From positions 1 to 45,659 of the forward strand of contig NZ_BAUV01000036.1 of assembly GCF_000513135.1 (NCBI RefSeq): a stretch of 45,659 nt of DNA, read 5' to 3'. Below are positions 7,566 to 15,770 of this stretch, in pieces. The stretch is from Halalkalibacter akibai JCM 9157. Lineage in GTDB: Bacteria > Bacillota > Bacilli > Bacillales > Bacillaceae_D. Each line of letters opens with the position of its first letter. Position 1 is the stretch's first letter. Position numbers and translations under genes: made by a program. Under the pieces are notes generated by a model that ran no database searches, was not told the origin of the DNA, and saw only the letters and a list, made by a program, of their open reading frames with translations.

Positions 7566-8234
7566 ATGAGAGAGGAAAAGGCAGTTGTCGTATTTAGTGG
7601 GGGTCAAGACAGTACGACATGTCTTCTATGGGCGCTTGAACAATTTAAAGAAGTAGCAACCGTTACTTTTGATTATGGTCAACGCCATCATGAAGAAATT
7701 GAATGTGCACGCGAGATCGCACAGGAGTTAGGAGTATCATTTCATGTACTGGATATGAAATTAATTAACCAACTTTCTGCAAATGCGTTAACTCGTGAGG
7801 ATATAGAAGTGAAGGCAGGAAAGGATGGAGAATTACCTTCAACCTTTGTTCCTGGTCGAAATCATTTGTTTTTATCTTTTGCAGCCGTTTATGCTCAAGC
7901 AATTGGTGCACGTCACATTATTACTGGTGTTTGTGAAACTGATTTTAGTGGGTATCCAGATTGTCGAGATAGTTTCGTTAAGTCTCTAAATGTTACATTG
8001 AATCTGGCTATGGATGCACAGTTCGTCATTCACACGCCATTAATGTGGTTGAATAAAGAAGAGACTTGGAAACTTGCTGACGAACTGAACGCGCTTGATT
8101 TTGTCAGAGAGAAAACATTAACTTGTTACCACGGCATTCGAGGTAATGGCTGTGGAGAATGCCCTGCATGTGAACTTAGAAAACAAGGCTTGAACGCCTA
8201 CCTTGATAAAAAGGAAGGAGGTAAAGCCAAATGA
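7566..8234 (+). CDS. queC: 7-cyano-7-deazaguanine (preQ0) synthase QueC, 222 aa
   Basis: QueC converts 7-carboxy-7-deazaguanine to preQ0 using ATP and ammonia, the third dedicated step from GTP to queuosine. The PP-loop SGGQDSTT is at residues 11-18 and the C-terminal zinc site is CxxC-type ([16 protein letters not shown]). An AAGGAG site precedes the ATG. It is the first gene of queC-queD-queE-queF and overlaps queD by 4 bases (ATGA), so the two are translationally coupled. Expression is expected to fall when preQ1 is abundant, through the upstream riboswitch. Confidence 0.96.
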   Translation: MREEKAVVVFSGGQDSTTCLLWALEQFKEVATVTFDYGQRHHEEIECAREIAQELGVSFHVLDMKLINQLSANALTREDIEVKAGKDGELPSTFVPGRNHLFLSFAAVYAQAIGARHIITGVCETDFSGYPDCRDSFVKSLNVTLNLAMDAQFVIHTPLMWLNKEETWKLADELNALDFVREKTLTCYHGIRGNGCGECPACELRKQGLNAYLDKKEGGKAK

Positions 8235-8656
8235 TGCAACAGTTTTACCCGCAAGTTCAACACTCTTATCGCTTTGAATTAAATAAAGATATGCATTTAG
8301 CCGCTGCTCATTTGATCCCAGATGCTGCGGCAGGACAATGTCAATATATGCACGGTCATACGTATTTTATCAATATTACGATTGCTGGAGATGCTCTAGA
8401 TGACCTTGGTTTTTTAATTAATTTTAAAAGAATTAAAGAAATTGTTCATAAACGTTATGATCACTCGGTTCTAAATGATCATCCCGAATATAAAGATGTT
8501 TACCCAACAACTGAACGAGTTGCTGAACAAATTTGGAAGGCGATTACCCAAGAATTGGAAATGCTAGCCCATCAACCTAAATGTTTACAAGTTGTTGTAA
8601 GAGAAACACCTACGAGCTATGTTGTGTATCGTCCCAAACCGGAGGAATTAGCATGA
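8231..8656 (+). CDS. queD: 6-carboxytetrahydropterin synthase QueD, 141 aa
   Basis: QueD makes 6-carboxy-5,6,7,8-tetrahydropterin from dihydroneopterin triphosphate. Zinc-binding histidines are in MHLAAAHLI and YMHGHTY; the catalytic Cys lies in GQCQYMHGH; a further active-site His is in YDHSVLND. The start overlaps queC; MMQQ could begin at either Met. GGAGG in the 3' end of queC is the ribosome-binding site. The stop overlaps the queE start by 4 bases. Confidence 0.95.
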   Translation: MMQQFYPQVQHSYRFELNKDMHLAAAHLIPDAAAGQCQYMHGHTYFINITIAGDALDDLGFLINFKRIKEIVHKRYDHSVLNDHPEYKDVYPTTERVAEQIWKAITQELEMLAHQPKCLQVVVRETPTSYVVYRPKPEELA

Positions 8657-9360
8657 AAATACCGGTGATGGAAATTTTTGGTCCGACGATCCAGGGAGAA
8701 GGAATGGTCATCGGTCAGAAAACGATGTTTGTTCGAACGGGGGGCTGTGATTACTCTTGTTCCTGGTGCGATTCAAGTTTTACTTGGGATGGTTCAACTC
8801 GCAGTCATTTGATGCAAGCGGCTGACATTGTTGAAGAGTTAATTCAAATAGGCGGCAATCGTTTCTCACATGTTACGATATCTGGTGGTAACCCGGCGCT
8901 TCACAAAGGGATTGAAGAATTAATTGGATTATGTCATAGCAACGGTTGGAAAGTAGCCGTAGAGACTCAAGGCTCGATTTGGCAGGAATGGATGAAACAG
9001 ATAGATGATGTTACCATTTCTCCTAAGCCACCTAGTTCTGGTATGAATACAGACTATCAAAGACTAGATTTTTACATGGAAGAGCTTCAGGGACATCATG
9101 TTAGTTTAAAAGTAGTCGTATTTAACGATGAGGACTTTGAATTTGCGGAAGAGGTACACAAACGCTACCCTAACGTACCGTTTTATTTGCAAATAGGAAA
9201 TGAAAACGTGGCTTCAACCAATAATGCAGAATTATTATCTATGTTATTAGAACGTTATGAATGGTTAATTGAAAAAGCAACACAATCTTCAGCGATGAAT
9301 GATGCTAAAGTACTACCGCAGTTACACACATTAATTTGGGGTAACAAACGCGGAGTTTAA
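8653..9360 (+). CDS. queE: 7-carboxy-7-deazaguanine synthase QueE, 235 aa
   Basis: A radical SAM enzyme that rearranges carboxytetrahydropterin to 7-carboxy-7-deazaguanine. The cluster-binding motif is C-x3-C-x2-C in GGCDYSCSWCDSSF (about residues 31-44). MEIFGPTIQGEGMVIG at the N-terminus is typical of QueE. I start it at ATG 8653, with GGAGGAATTAGC just before, rather than at the upstream in-frame codon, because the family begins MKIPVxEIFGP. A substrate-binding TISGGNPALH region follows near residue 80. Confidence 0.96.
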   Translation: MKIPVMEIFGPTIQGEGMVIGQKTMFVRTGGCDYSCSWCDSSFTWDGSTRSHLMQAADIVEELIQIGGNRFSHVTISGGNPALHKGIEELIGLCHSNGWKVAVETQGSIWQEWMKQIDDVTISPKPPSSGMNTDYQRLDFYMEELQGHHVSLKVVVFNDEDFEFAEEVHKRYPNVPFYLQIGNENVASTNNAELLSMLLERYEWLIEKATQSSAMNDAKVLPQLHTLIWGNKRGV

Positions 9361-9375
9361 ATAGGAGGAATAAAG

Positions 9376-9873
9376 ATGGGTGGAAGAACTGAACAAGAAT
9401 TAGAAGGCGTTACGTTACTTGGAAACCAAGGAACAGAGTATGACTTTCAATATAACCCTTCTGTGTTAGAAATATTTGAAAACAAGCACCAAAACAGAGA
9501 TTACTTTGTTAAGTTTAATTGTCCTGAATTCACGTCACTGTGTCCGATGACAAAACAGCCGGACTTCGCGACTATTTACATTAGCTATATACCTGACGTA
9601 AAAATGGTTGAAAGTAAATCTTTAAAACTTTATTTATTCAGTTTCCGGAATCATGGGGATTTTCATGAGGATTGCATGAATATTATTATGAATGACTTAA
9701 TTGAGTTAATGGATCCACGCTACATTGAAGTGTGGGGGAAATTTACTCCACGTGGGGGAATCAGTATTGACCCTTACACGAACTACGGTAAGCCAGGAAC
9801 AAAATATGAAAAAATGGCTGAACACCGTATGATGAATCATGATATGTATCCGGAGACAGTGGATAATAGATAA
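9376..9873 (+). CDS. queF: NADPH-dependent 7-cyano-7-deazaguanine reductase QueF, 165 aa
   Basis: QueF reduces the nitrile of preQ0 to the aminomethyl group of preQ1, the last free-base step and the source of the ligand of the upstream riboswitch. It is a unimodular type I QueF (165 aa). The thioimide-forming Cys is in [13 protein letters not shown] (about residue 55) with Asp seven residues later; the NADPH/substrate motif [12 protein letters not shown] is near residue 79. AGGAGG lies 7 bases upstream of the ATG. Spacing to queE is 15 bases. Confidence 0.96.
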   Translation: MGGRTEQELEGVTLLGNQGTEYDFQYNPSVLEIFENKHQNRDYFVKFNCPEFTSLCPMTKQPDFATIYISYIPDVKMVESKSLKLYLFSFRNHGDFHEDCMNIIMNDLIELMDPRYIEVWGKFTPRGGISIDPYTNYGKPGTKYEKMAEHRMMNHDMYPETVDNR

Positions 9874-9882
9874 TTTATACGA

Positions 9883-9917
9883 AGAGTACTCTTATTTTGA
9901 CGAGAGTGCTCTTTTAC
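9883..9917 (+). terminator. Terminator of the queCDEF operon
   Basis: GAGTACTCT (9884-9892) pairs with AGAGTGCTC (9903-9911), one G-T pair, followed by TTTT. Confidence 0.8.
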
Positions 9918-9988
9918 TTTTTGAAGAATAAGTGTAAAGAAATCATTGTAAACTGGTATGGATTCATGTATATTATTTTTTTAAGGGA

Positions 9989-10123
9989 GTGAGAAAACTG
10001 GAAGTTAATGAGAGAGAACAATTATATAGAGAATACTTTGAGAGTAAGTTAAAAAGAAAATTGACTGATAAGGAATTAAGTTATATTAAATGGCTAGTTG
10101 CAAAAATGGAAAAGGGAAACTAG
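9989..10123 (+). CDS. Small charged protein, about 41-44 aa
   Basis: This short frame was read from the DNA. It encodes a highly charged, helix-prone peptide (NEREQLYREYFESKLKRKL, then TDKELSYIKWLVAKMEKGN). AAGGGAG precedes either GTG at 9989 (very close) or CTG at 9998 (better spacing), so the start is uncertain. A hairpin terminator follows the stop at once, which supports expression. It may be a single amphipathic helical hairpin. No family recognised. Confidence 0.45.
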   Translation: MRKLEVNEREQLYREYFESKLKRKLTDKELSYIKWLVAKMEKGN

Positions 10124-10165
10124 AGAACTCACTCATTTAATTATTTTTGTGTGAGTTCTTGCTTT
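10124..10165 (+). terminator. Terminator shared with the facing sda-like gene
   Basis: AGAACTCAC (10124-10132) pairs with GTGAGTTCT (10151-10159), followed by TGCTTT. The right arm lies inside the 3' end of the sda-like frame on the other strand. Confidence 0.55.
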
Positions 10166-10292
10166 AAATGTATCGTAATCCCTCTCTCATCTAATTCTTT
10201 TTTATAATCATGATAAACTCAATATCTAAACCTAAACTAACAGCTTCGTAATAAGCTTCTAACATGGCTTGGTTATTTAAATTATCAAACAT
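10141..10292 (-). pseudogene. Sda-like sporulation checkpoint gene, frameshifted
   Basis: Read on the minus strand from ATG at 10292 (ribosome-binding site GAGGTG), the peptide begins MFDNLNNQAMLEAYYEAVSL, followed by GLDIEFI. This matches the Sda pattern (L-x-E-x-Y-x-x-A, then L-x-R/D-x-F-I-x-L). Sda is a helical hairpin that inhibits the sporulation kinase KinA when replication is disturbed. The frame stops early at 10191, but shifting by one base gives YKKELDERGI and the rest of a normal 50-residue Sda. One missing T (ATTTAT to ATTAT, near 10205) explains this. It could be real decay or a base-calling error. Confidence 0.55.
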
Positions 10293-10629
10293 ATTCAACC
10301 CACCTCACTATGTACTTAAAAAATTCAAAGCGAAGTTAATTGTAACTTAGTTTATTAACTAAATAAAGTAATGACGCTAAAAAAGTGAATTTTTTAATAA
10401 TTCCAGCTAGAAACCACCAAAAGCGCCCTCACTTAAATTGTGGAGCGAACTTTTTCACGGCTAATTGTTTATTCAAGGGTGCAATATATTGAACCCTGTA
10501 AACCCATTTTAGACAGTTATGAATTAAATGATTCTTTGGGTAGAACCTAGGTTAGATTTTCTAAGTTATGTTATATGAGTAAAACTAAAAAAGCTACACG
10601 GATGAACATCCATATAGCTCATAACTATT
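10293..10629. other. Intergenic region with hairpins, no gene seen
   Basis: The 337 bases hold a near-perfect 22-base palindrome at 10476-10497, a GCGCCC...GGAGCG hairpin near 10422-10450 followed by TTTTT, and the terminator of the minus-strand gene at 10630. I see no open frame with a ribosome-binding site. Confidence 0.5.
10585..10620 (-). terminator. Terminator of the gene at 10630-10827
   Basis: On the minus strand AGCTA and GGATG pair with CATCC and TAGCT in a nested stem, followed by TTTTTTAG. Confidence 0.7.
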
Positions 10630-10827
10630 TTAAGCGGTATTACGATTAACCTTTCTTACTTTAAGTGCTTTAATCTTTGCGATGTTAAGAACTATATTAT
10701 CATCGGTTACAATGCAGTCCTCGCCATCAATTTTCTGTCGGAACATTTCCTTTCTTATATCTGACTTAGTAGTGAAATTAACTTTCTGACCGCTAATGAA
10801 TTCAACGACAACTTGGAATTTCCTCAT
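10630..10827 (-). CDS. Small hypothetical protein, 65 aa
   Basis: A small soluble protein, predicted beta-rich: MRKFQVVVEFISGQKVNF, then charged residues and DDNIVLNIAKIKALKVRKV. I chose the ATG at 10827 because AAGGAG lies nine bases upstream; the longer TTG frame runs into that site. The pattern (strand, turn, strand, with a VLNIAKIKAL segment) resembles small Bacillus proteins of unknown function. It has its own terminator and is monocistronic. Confidence 0.7.
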   Translation of the reverse strand: MRKFQVVVEFISGQKVNFTTKSDIRKEMFRQKIDGEDCIVTDDNIVLNIAKIKALKVRKVNRNTA

Positions 10828-11171
10828 ACTAATCAGCTCCTTCAAGGAATTTTACAATCTTTAAAATACGACTGTAAGTACGACCTGAGATGTTCCTCTT
10901 TAGTTTAACCTCTTTTTACAAGTATAAACCCTTACCTATTCAATTTGCATATTTATTATTTATATTCTTAAAATTTAAATTTATACACTTGCTCTTAGCA
11001 AACATGTTCCTCTTATCCTATTCGTCTAAGCAAAAGGGGGGAAGTAGTCCTAGAAAAAAAGGCATTTCAACTAGGGTAATAGCTTATTTTACGGGTAATC
11101 CACACTAATCTAAACTTTTGTTAATATGATATAAAAATTGGATATTATTTTTATAAAGAGGAGTCGAAGCT
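10828..11171. other. AT-rich intergenic region before the UDP-sugar genes
   Basis: A 72-codon open frame at 10890-11108 lacks a ribosome-binding site and has a low-complexity, Phe/Leu-rich composition, so I do not call it. A G-run (GGGGGGAAG near 11036-11044) and a sigma-K-like promoter at 11104-11131 are the only other features. Confidence 0.5.
11104..11131 (+). promoter_or_regulatory. Possible sigma-K promoter of the UDP-sugar dehydrogenase gene
   Basis: AC (11104-11105), 17 bases, then AATATGATA (11123-11131), which matches the sigma-K -10 CATAnnnTA at all but the first base. It sits about 40 bases before the start codon. Sigma-K is the late mother-cell factor that transcribes coat genes. 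Weak motif, supported by context. Confidence 0.35.
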
Positions 11172-12449
11172 ATGGAAGTATGTGTAATAGGCGCAGGCTA
11201 TGTTGGACTCACAACTTCTGCTGTATTAGCTGATTTTGGACATAGTGTATATTGTGTGGACAAAGACAAACGTAAAATTGAAGTTCTATTAAATGGAAAG
11301 GTACCAATCTATGAACCAGGATTGGATAAAATGATAGAGAGAAATATCGAGAAGGGTAATTTAGTGTTCACTAGTAATTTAAAGGAGGCTATAAACAAGT
11401 GTTCCATTATTTTTATTGCAGTTGGGACACCGCTTTCAGAAGACGGCAAAGCAAATCTTCGTTTCTATCACTCAGTCATAGAAGAACTTTCCCCTCTGAT
11501 AGATTCATACAAGGTCATTGTAACGAAAAGTACGGTTCCTATCGGGACTAATGAGCGACTGAACCAAACATTACTAGATAAAGGCGTTTCACCAGAGCTC
11601 TTTGATGTTGTTTCAAATCCAGAATTTTTGAGAGAAGGAACGGCATTATACGATATGTTGCATCCAGACAAGATTGTAATTGGTGTAAAAAATCCAAAAC
11701 CAATAGAAAAATTGCAAAAATTATATAAAAATTTACAGGCGCCATATATTATCACAAGCTTAAACGGGGCTGAAATGATAAAGTATGCATCTAATGCCTT
11801 TTTAGCAATGAAGATCTCTTTTATTAATGAGCTCGCACAAATTAGTGATGCGTACAAGGTTGATATTAAGGATGTTTCTTTAGGACTTGGAACTGACCCT
11901 AGAATTGGTCCTCACTTTTTACAAGCTGGCTTAGGGTACGGGGGATCATGCTTACCAAAAGATTTAGCTGCATTGGAATATCAATCTTTAACAAAAGGGA
12001 TCACACCTGTTTTGTTACAGTCGGCTCAAGCTATAAATAACCGCTTAATTGAAGTTTATATTCAAAAATTAAAAACACAAGTGGCTAACTTACAAGAAGC
12101 AAAAATTACCGTGTGGGGTGCTGCGTTTAAACCGAACACGGATGATACCCGTCATTCTCAAGCGATTAAATTAATGGAACGACTCAGGCAGGAAGGGTGT
12201 GACGTGCATGTGTTCGATCCAATTGTTAAATCGGTAGAAGGTGTAACCGTACATGATGATATGTATGCTTCAATAGATCAATCTGACGCGCTAGTTATCG
12301 CAACAGAATGGCCAGAATTTCTGAAAGCGGATTGGGACTTAGTGAAGGCAAAAATGAACGGCACCATCGTCTTAGACTGTAGAAATTGTGTACAGCCTAG
12401 AACACTCAAACATCATGGGTTAACGTACATTGGGGTGGCGAGACCATGA
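11172..12449 (+). CDS. ytcA: UDP-glucose/GDP-mannose 6-dehydrogenase family (YtcA/TuaD-like), 425 aa
   Basis: It oxidises a UDP-hexose to the uronic acid with two NAD+. The N-terminal Rossmann motif is VIGAGYVGLTTSAVLADFGH (residues 5-24); the catalytic Cys lies in GLGYGGSCLPKDLAAL (about residue 257) with the active-site Lys/Asn helix KYASNAFLAMKISFINE before it; the C-terminal UDP-binding domain includes WGAAFKPNTDDTRHS. GAGGAGT precedes the start. It overlaps the epimerase gene by 4 bases. The neighbouring CotS- and CotSA-like genes match the B. subtilis ytcABC-cot cluster, so I favour spore-surface polysaccharide over teichuronic acid; the substrate is not proven. Confidence 0.85.
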   Translation: MEVCVIGAGYVGLTTSAVLADFGHSVYCVDKDKRKIEVLLNGKVPIYEPGLDKMIERNIEKGNLVFTSNLKEAINKCSIIFIAVGTPLSEDGKANLRFYHSVIEELSPLIDSYKVIVTKSTVPIGTNERLNQTLLDKGVSPELFDVVSNPEFLREGTALYDMLHPDKIVIGVKNPKPIEKLQKLYKNLQAPYIITSLNGAEMIKYASNAFLAMKISFINELAQISDAYKVDIKDVSLGLGTDPRIGPHFLQAGLGYGGSCLPKDLAALEYQSLTKGITPVLLQSAQAINNRLIEVYIQKLKTQVANLQEAKITVWGAAFKPNTDDTRHSQAIKLMERLRQEGCDVHVFDPIVKSVEGVTVHDDMYASIDQSDALVIATEWPEFLKADWDLVKAKMNGTIVLDCRNCVQPRTLKHHGLTYIGVARP

Positions 12450-13393
12450 ATATTTTAGTCACAGGAGCTGCAGGATTTATTGGATCAAGTTTGTGTGAGG
12501 TTTTACTAGAAAATCAAGATGTTACTATTACGGGAGTGGACCACTTTATTGGACCAACACCAGAATTCATTAAAAAAAAGAATTTGGTTCATCTTACACA
12601 GCATCCCCGTTTCCATTTTGTAAATGAGGATTTAATGTTAATAAATTGGAAGAAGTATTTAGAAGAAATTGACTGTGTTTATCATCTTGCTGGTATGCCA
12701 GGTGTTCGTGCAAGTTGGGGGGACGATTTCATTCGTTATGTTAGAAATAACATTGACGTGACCCAGAGGTTGCTCGAGGCTTGTAAGGGGGTTTCTCTGA
12801 AGAAGTTTATATATACTTCTACATCGTCTGTTTACGGAGAAAAGGTGGGTAAGGTGACTGAAGACTCGAAACCAGAACCGTTATCTCCTTATGGCATTAC
12901 CAAATTAACAGGGGAATATTTATGTCATGTGTATCGAAAAAGTTTCGGTGTTCCGACGGTAATTTTGAGATATTTCACAGTGTATGGCCCTCGTCAACGA
13001 AGTGATATGGCTTTTCATAGATTTATCAAACGGGCATTAGACAAAAAGCCTATTCACATATTTGGTGATGGAACACAATCCCGTGATTTTACTTTCATTG
13101 CAGATTGTGCTGAGGCGACTGCTGCTGTAGCGACAGCTAATAATGTTATAGGTGAGACAATTAACATCGGTGGTAAAGAACGAGCGTCCATACTTGATAT
13201 TATTTCTATGCTAGAGTCAATAATGGGAGAGCAGATTGAACTAGAGTTTATTGAGAAAGCGCTTGGTGAACCTAAACACACCTGGGCGGATATAACAAAA
13301 GCAGAAAGACTATTAAACTATCAACCTAAGATTGATCTTAAAACGGGATTGGAAAAGGAATATAAGTTCTTAAAAAGTATTTATGGTATGTAA
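12446..13393 (+). CDS. ytcB: NAD-dependent UDP-sugar epimerase (YtcB-like), 315 aa
   Basis: An extended short-chain dehydrogenase of the UDP-glucuronate/UDP-glucose 4-epimerase type. The N-terminal NAD motif is TGAAGFIGS (residues 6-14); the active-site Ser/Tyr/Lys are in YTSTSSVYG and SPYGITKLTGE (Y-x3-K, about residue 150); the C-terminal part carries RDFTFIADCAEAT and GETINIGG. The start overlaps the dehydrogenase stop (ATGA), so the pair is coupled and the product of one is likely the substrate of the other. A strong terminator follows. Confidence 0.87.
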   Translation: MNILVTGAAGFIGSSLCEVLLENQDVTITGVDHFIGPTPEFIKKKNLVHLTQHPRFHFVNEDLMLINWKKYLEEIDCVYHLAGMPGVRASWGDDFIRYVRNNIDVTQRLLEACKGVSLKKFIYTSTSSVYGEKVGKVTEDSKPEPLSPYGITKLTGEYLCHVYRKSFGVPTVILRYFTVYGPRQRSDMAFHRFIKRALDKKPIHIFGDGTQSRDFTFIADCAEATAAVATANNVIGETINIGGKERASILDIISMLESIMGEQIELEFIEKALGEPKHTWADITKAERLLNYQPKIDLKTGLEKEYKFLKSIYGM

Positions 13394-13396
13394 CAA

Positions 13397-13450
13397 AAAG
13401 AAACTGCCGGGTTAAAGTGAAGCACTTCTATCAAGGCAGTTTCTTTCGTT
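13397..13450 (+). terminator. Terminator of the UDP-sugar operon
   Basis: GAAACTGCC (13400-13408) pairs with GGCAGTTTC (13435-13443), followed by TTTCGTT. A second weaker hairpin with TCTTTTTC follows at about 13455-13497. Confidence 0.75.
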
Positions 13451-13514
13451 AAAAAGAGACTGGATTGCACATTGATTTGTGGTGCGGTCTTTTTCGTTTA
13501 GTTGTAGTTCTTAT

Positions 13515-13650
13515 ATGGGGGGACACTAGAGACCTTATTTGCTAAAAATTAATAATTTTGAGAGGCTAAGAGGACAGGGGGGCCCTTATTATCTGAAAAT
13601 CACAAGGATTTGGCGTTCCATTTAGCTAATAAAGTCTCTACAGTCCTCCT
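13515..13650. repeat. Imperfect inverted-repeat element (MITE-like)
   Basis: A 20-base arm at 13527-13546 (starting TAGAGACC) is matched 18/20 by the reverse complement of 13621-13640; weaker matching extends outward by about 10 bases on each side (GGGGGAC/GTCCTCC). The inner 70 bases contain a GGGGGGCCC run. It encodes no protein. The whole 13394-13766 gap otherwise contains only terminators. Confidence 0.45.
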
Positions 13651-13724
13651 AAGTAATGAAATGGCTCTGTCAGCCTTAAATAAGTGCTCTGTTGTCCGTC
13701 TCCATCTAAATACATAAAAAACAG

Positions 13725-13757
13725 ATAAAACCTGTAGCTTAATATAATGGCTACAGG
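13725..13757 (-). terminator. Terminator of the glycosyltransferase gene
   Basis: On the minus strand CCTGTAGC pairs with GCTACAGG (13731-13757) and is followed by TTTTATC. Confidence 0.7.
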
Positions 13758-13766
13758 CTTAAAATA

Positions 13767-15770
13767 CTAATTTCTTCTTCGTGACGATCGACTCTTTCTT
13801 TTCTCAGCTAGTTTCGAAAAGAGTTTGGCTGTTGTAATATCATTAACTGATTCTAAAAGGTTGCTCGGTTTTTGAGGTTGATTTTTGAAATTTCTTTCAA
13901 GTTGATTTAATAACGTCTTAATTTCTTGAGACGACTGACTAGAGTTTGATTTTGTTTTTTCTTCAATAATAGATTGCAATAAATCTAATAAGGATTCTTG
14001 TTTATTTAATTCAGAGAGAAATAGTTTCCTTACTCTTTGTTTCTTTTGTTGTTGTTCCTCACCTAAAGGTAGTTCATTTGTTTCATTAGAGTCAGTCTGA
14101 TTTAATTGGTCGTTAAGGTCCTCAATAACTTCTTCAATTGGAGCAGAATCAACAGGAGTTTCAGATAGAGACTCAGGTTGATTGACTTGGTCATTAAGAT
14201 CTTCAATAACTTCTGTGATTGGAGCAGAGTCAATAGGTGTTTCTGAACCTAACTCAGGTTGGTTAACTTGCTCATTAAGATCTTCAATAGCTTCTGTGAT
14301 TGGAGCAGAGCCATTAAGTGTTTCTGAACCTGACTCAGGTTGGTCGACTTGGTCATTAAGATCTTCAATAACTTCTGTGATTGGGGCAGAGTCAATAGGT
14401 ATTTCTGAACCTGACTCAGGTTGGTTGACTTGGTCATTAAGATCTTCAATAACTTCTGTGAGTGGGGCAGAGTCAATAGGTATTTCTGAACCTGACTCAG
14501 GTTGGTTAACTTGGTCATTAAGGTCTTCAATAACTTCTGTGATTGGCAGGTTATTACCTGTTTCGGCGAATTCTTCTACCATACTTTCTTCAATATCTTC
14601 GGAGTAACCTATGCCGTTCTTTATTCGATTTTCTACTTCAGTCCAAACATCTAAAATATCGTTAGCTACACGACTCCAAATGAAATTTTTCTCGGCAAGT
14701 TCTCTTCCTTTCTTTCCGAGTTTCTTACACAATTTAGGATCAGAAAGTAGGTGTGTAAGATGTTTGACAAAACACTGAGGGTCCTCAGGTTCCTCGACAA
14801 CGAAACCGTTCTCATTGTCAAAAATTACTTCAGGATTTCCACCACGTGCTGTTGTTAAAATAGGGAGGCCTGAAGCCATAGCCTCATAGTGAACTCTGGC
14901 AAGTGGTTCTTGCCATTGTGAAGGACAAACAAAAACATCAGCAGCAGCAAACCATTTTTGTATTTCTGTAGGGTGGACAAAACCTGTGTTAACGACTGGG
15001 ATAGGTAATCGTTCAGCTAGAGCGCGGACATAAGCGATATAATCGGTAACGGCGTCAACGCTAAACCATTTACTACCTACCATTACCAATGCAATATTCG
15101 GATGTTCTTTTGCAAGGTCAGGCATGGCTTTCACCAGAATATCAGCCCCTTTATTAGGGGATAACCTACCCGCAAATAAAATTACTTTCTTATCAGTTAA
15201 ATCATGTTCTTCTCGAATCGCTTCTCTCATTTTAAGAGCTTTATCTGAATGTGGAGGGACAAAGCGATCAATGTCAACTCCAGAATAAATCGTTTTTAAT
15301 TTGGGTTTAGCTTTTGGGAAAGGATCAGAGATCGTTTTCCCAATATAGTCACTAACTGTAATGATTTTATCTAGATTTTCAACCGCTCCAGCACCTTCGT
15401 CATATTCAATCTTTTCTGGTTTAAACATATCGTTATGCATACTTAAAACGATTCTTGAAGTTGGTGCTTGTTCGCGAACTGGTAACACTAAGCGAGGACG
15501 GTTGAAAATGTGAATGAGATCAAACGTATGATCTTTTAAGAATTCACAGACACCTTCGACATAGGTCTCAACTAAACCACCTACTTTACGAACATAACGA
15601 ACTCCATTAACTGTCTCATCATCAGCTAGCGAAGGGTCGGTTGTTCCTAAAATAGTAAGGTCATGTTCCTTAGATAAAAACGAAGTAACTCCATCAATAT
15701 ATGTTTGAATAGCACCACCTCGTACAGCTGGAACTGGAAGCTTCTCTGTACAAATCATGAGGATCTTCAT
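13767..15770 (-). CDS. GT4 glycosyltransferase with C-terminal tandem repeats (CotSA/YtcC-like), 667 aa
   Basis: Residues 1-385 form a GT-B family 4 glycosyltransferase: GGAIQTYIDGVTSFL near the N-terminus, then FAGRLSPNKGADILVKAM and the donor-site QEPLARVHYEAMASGLPIL (E-x7-E). It resembles the spore coat protein CotSA/YtcC (about 380-400 aa). The extra 270 residues hold five full and one partial copy of a 27-residue acidic repeat (ITEVIEDLNDQVNQPESGSE core) and a basic Ser/Arg-rich end (RKSRSSRRRN). I start at ATG 15770, whose A is the last base of the cotS-like stop (TGATG), with AAAGGAG upstream; the two are translationally coupled. Confidence 0.87.
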   Translation of the reverse strand: MKILMICTEKLPVPAVRGGAIQTYIDGVTSFLSKEHDLTILGTTDPSLADDETVNGVRYVRKVGGLVETYVEGVCEFLKDHTFDLIHIFNRPRLVLPVREQAPTSRIVLSMHNDMFKPEKIEYDEGAGAVENLDKIITVSDYIGKTISDPFPKAKPKLKTIYSGVDIDRFVPPHSDKALKMREAIREEHDLTDKKVILFAGRLSPNKGADILVKAMPDLAKEHPNIALVMVGSKWFSVDAVTDYIAYVRALAERLPIPVVNTGFVHPTEIQKWFAAADVFVCPSQWQEPLARVHYEAMASGLPILTTARGGNPEVIFDNENGFVVEEPEDPQCFVKHLTHLLSDPKLCKKLGKKGRELAEKNFIWSRVANDILDVWTEVENRIKNGIGYSEDIEESMVEEFAETGNNLPITEVIEDLNDQVNQPESGSEIPIDSAPLTEVIEDLNDQVNQPESGSEIPIDSAPITEVIEDLNDQVDQPESGSETLNGSAPITEAIEDLNEQVNQPELGSETPIDSAPITEVIEDLNDQVNQPESLSETPVDSAPIEEVIEDLNDQLNQTDSNETNELPLGEEQQQKKQRVRKLFLSELNKQESLLDLLQSIIEEKTKSNSSQSSQEIKTLLNQLERNFKNQPQKPSNLLESVNDITTAKLFSKLAEKRKSRSSRRRN
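14139..14543 (-). repeat. 81-bp tandem repeats inside the glycosyltransferase gene
   Basis: Five full copies of an 81-bp in-frame unit begin at 14543, 14462, 14381, 14300 and 14219 (minus strand), with a partial sixth at 14138-14097. Copies differ by a few bases, so copy number could change by recombination without breaking the frame. Confidence 0.9.

Noticed and set aside
10890-11108. 72-codon open frame
   Set aside because: No ribosome-binding site, Phe/Leu-rich low-complexity composition and no conserved features; likely chance.
14182-14607. 141-codon repetitive open frame on the plus strand opposite the glycosyltransferase repeats
   Set aside because: It exists only because the 81-bp in-frame repeat keeps the antisense frame open.
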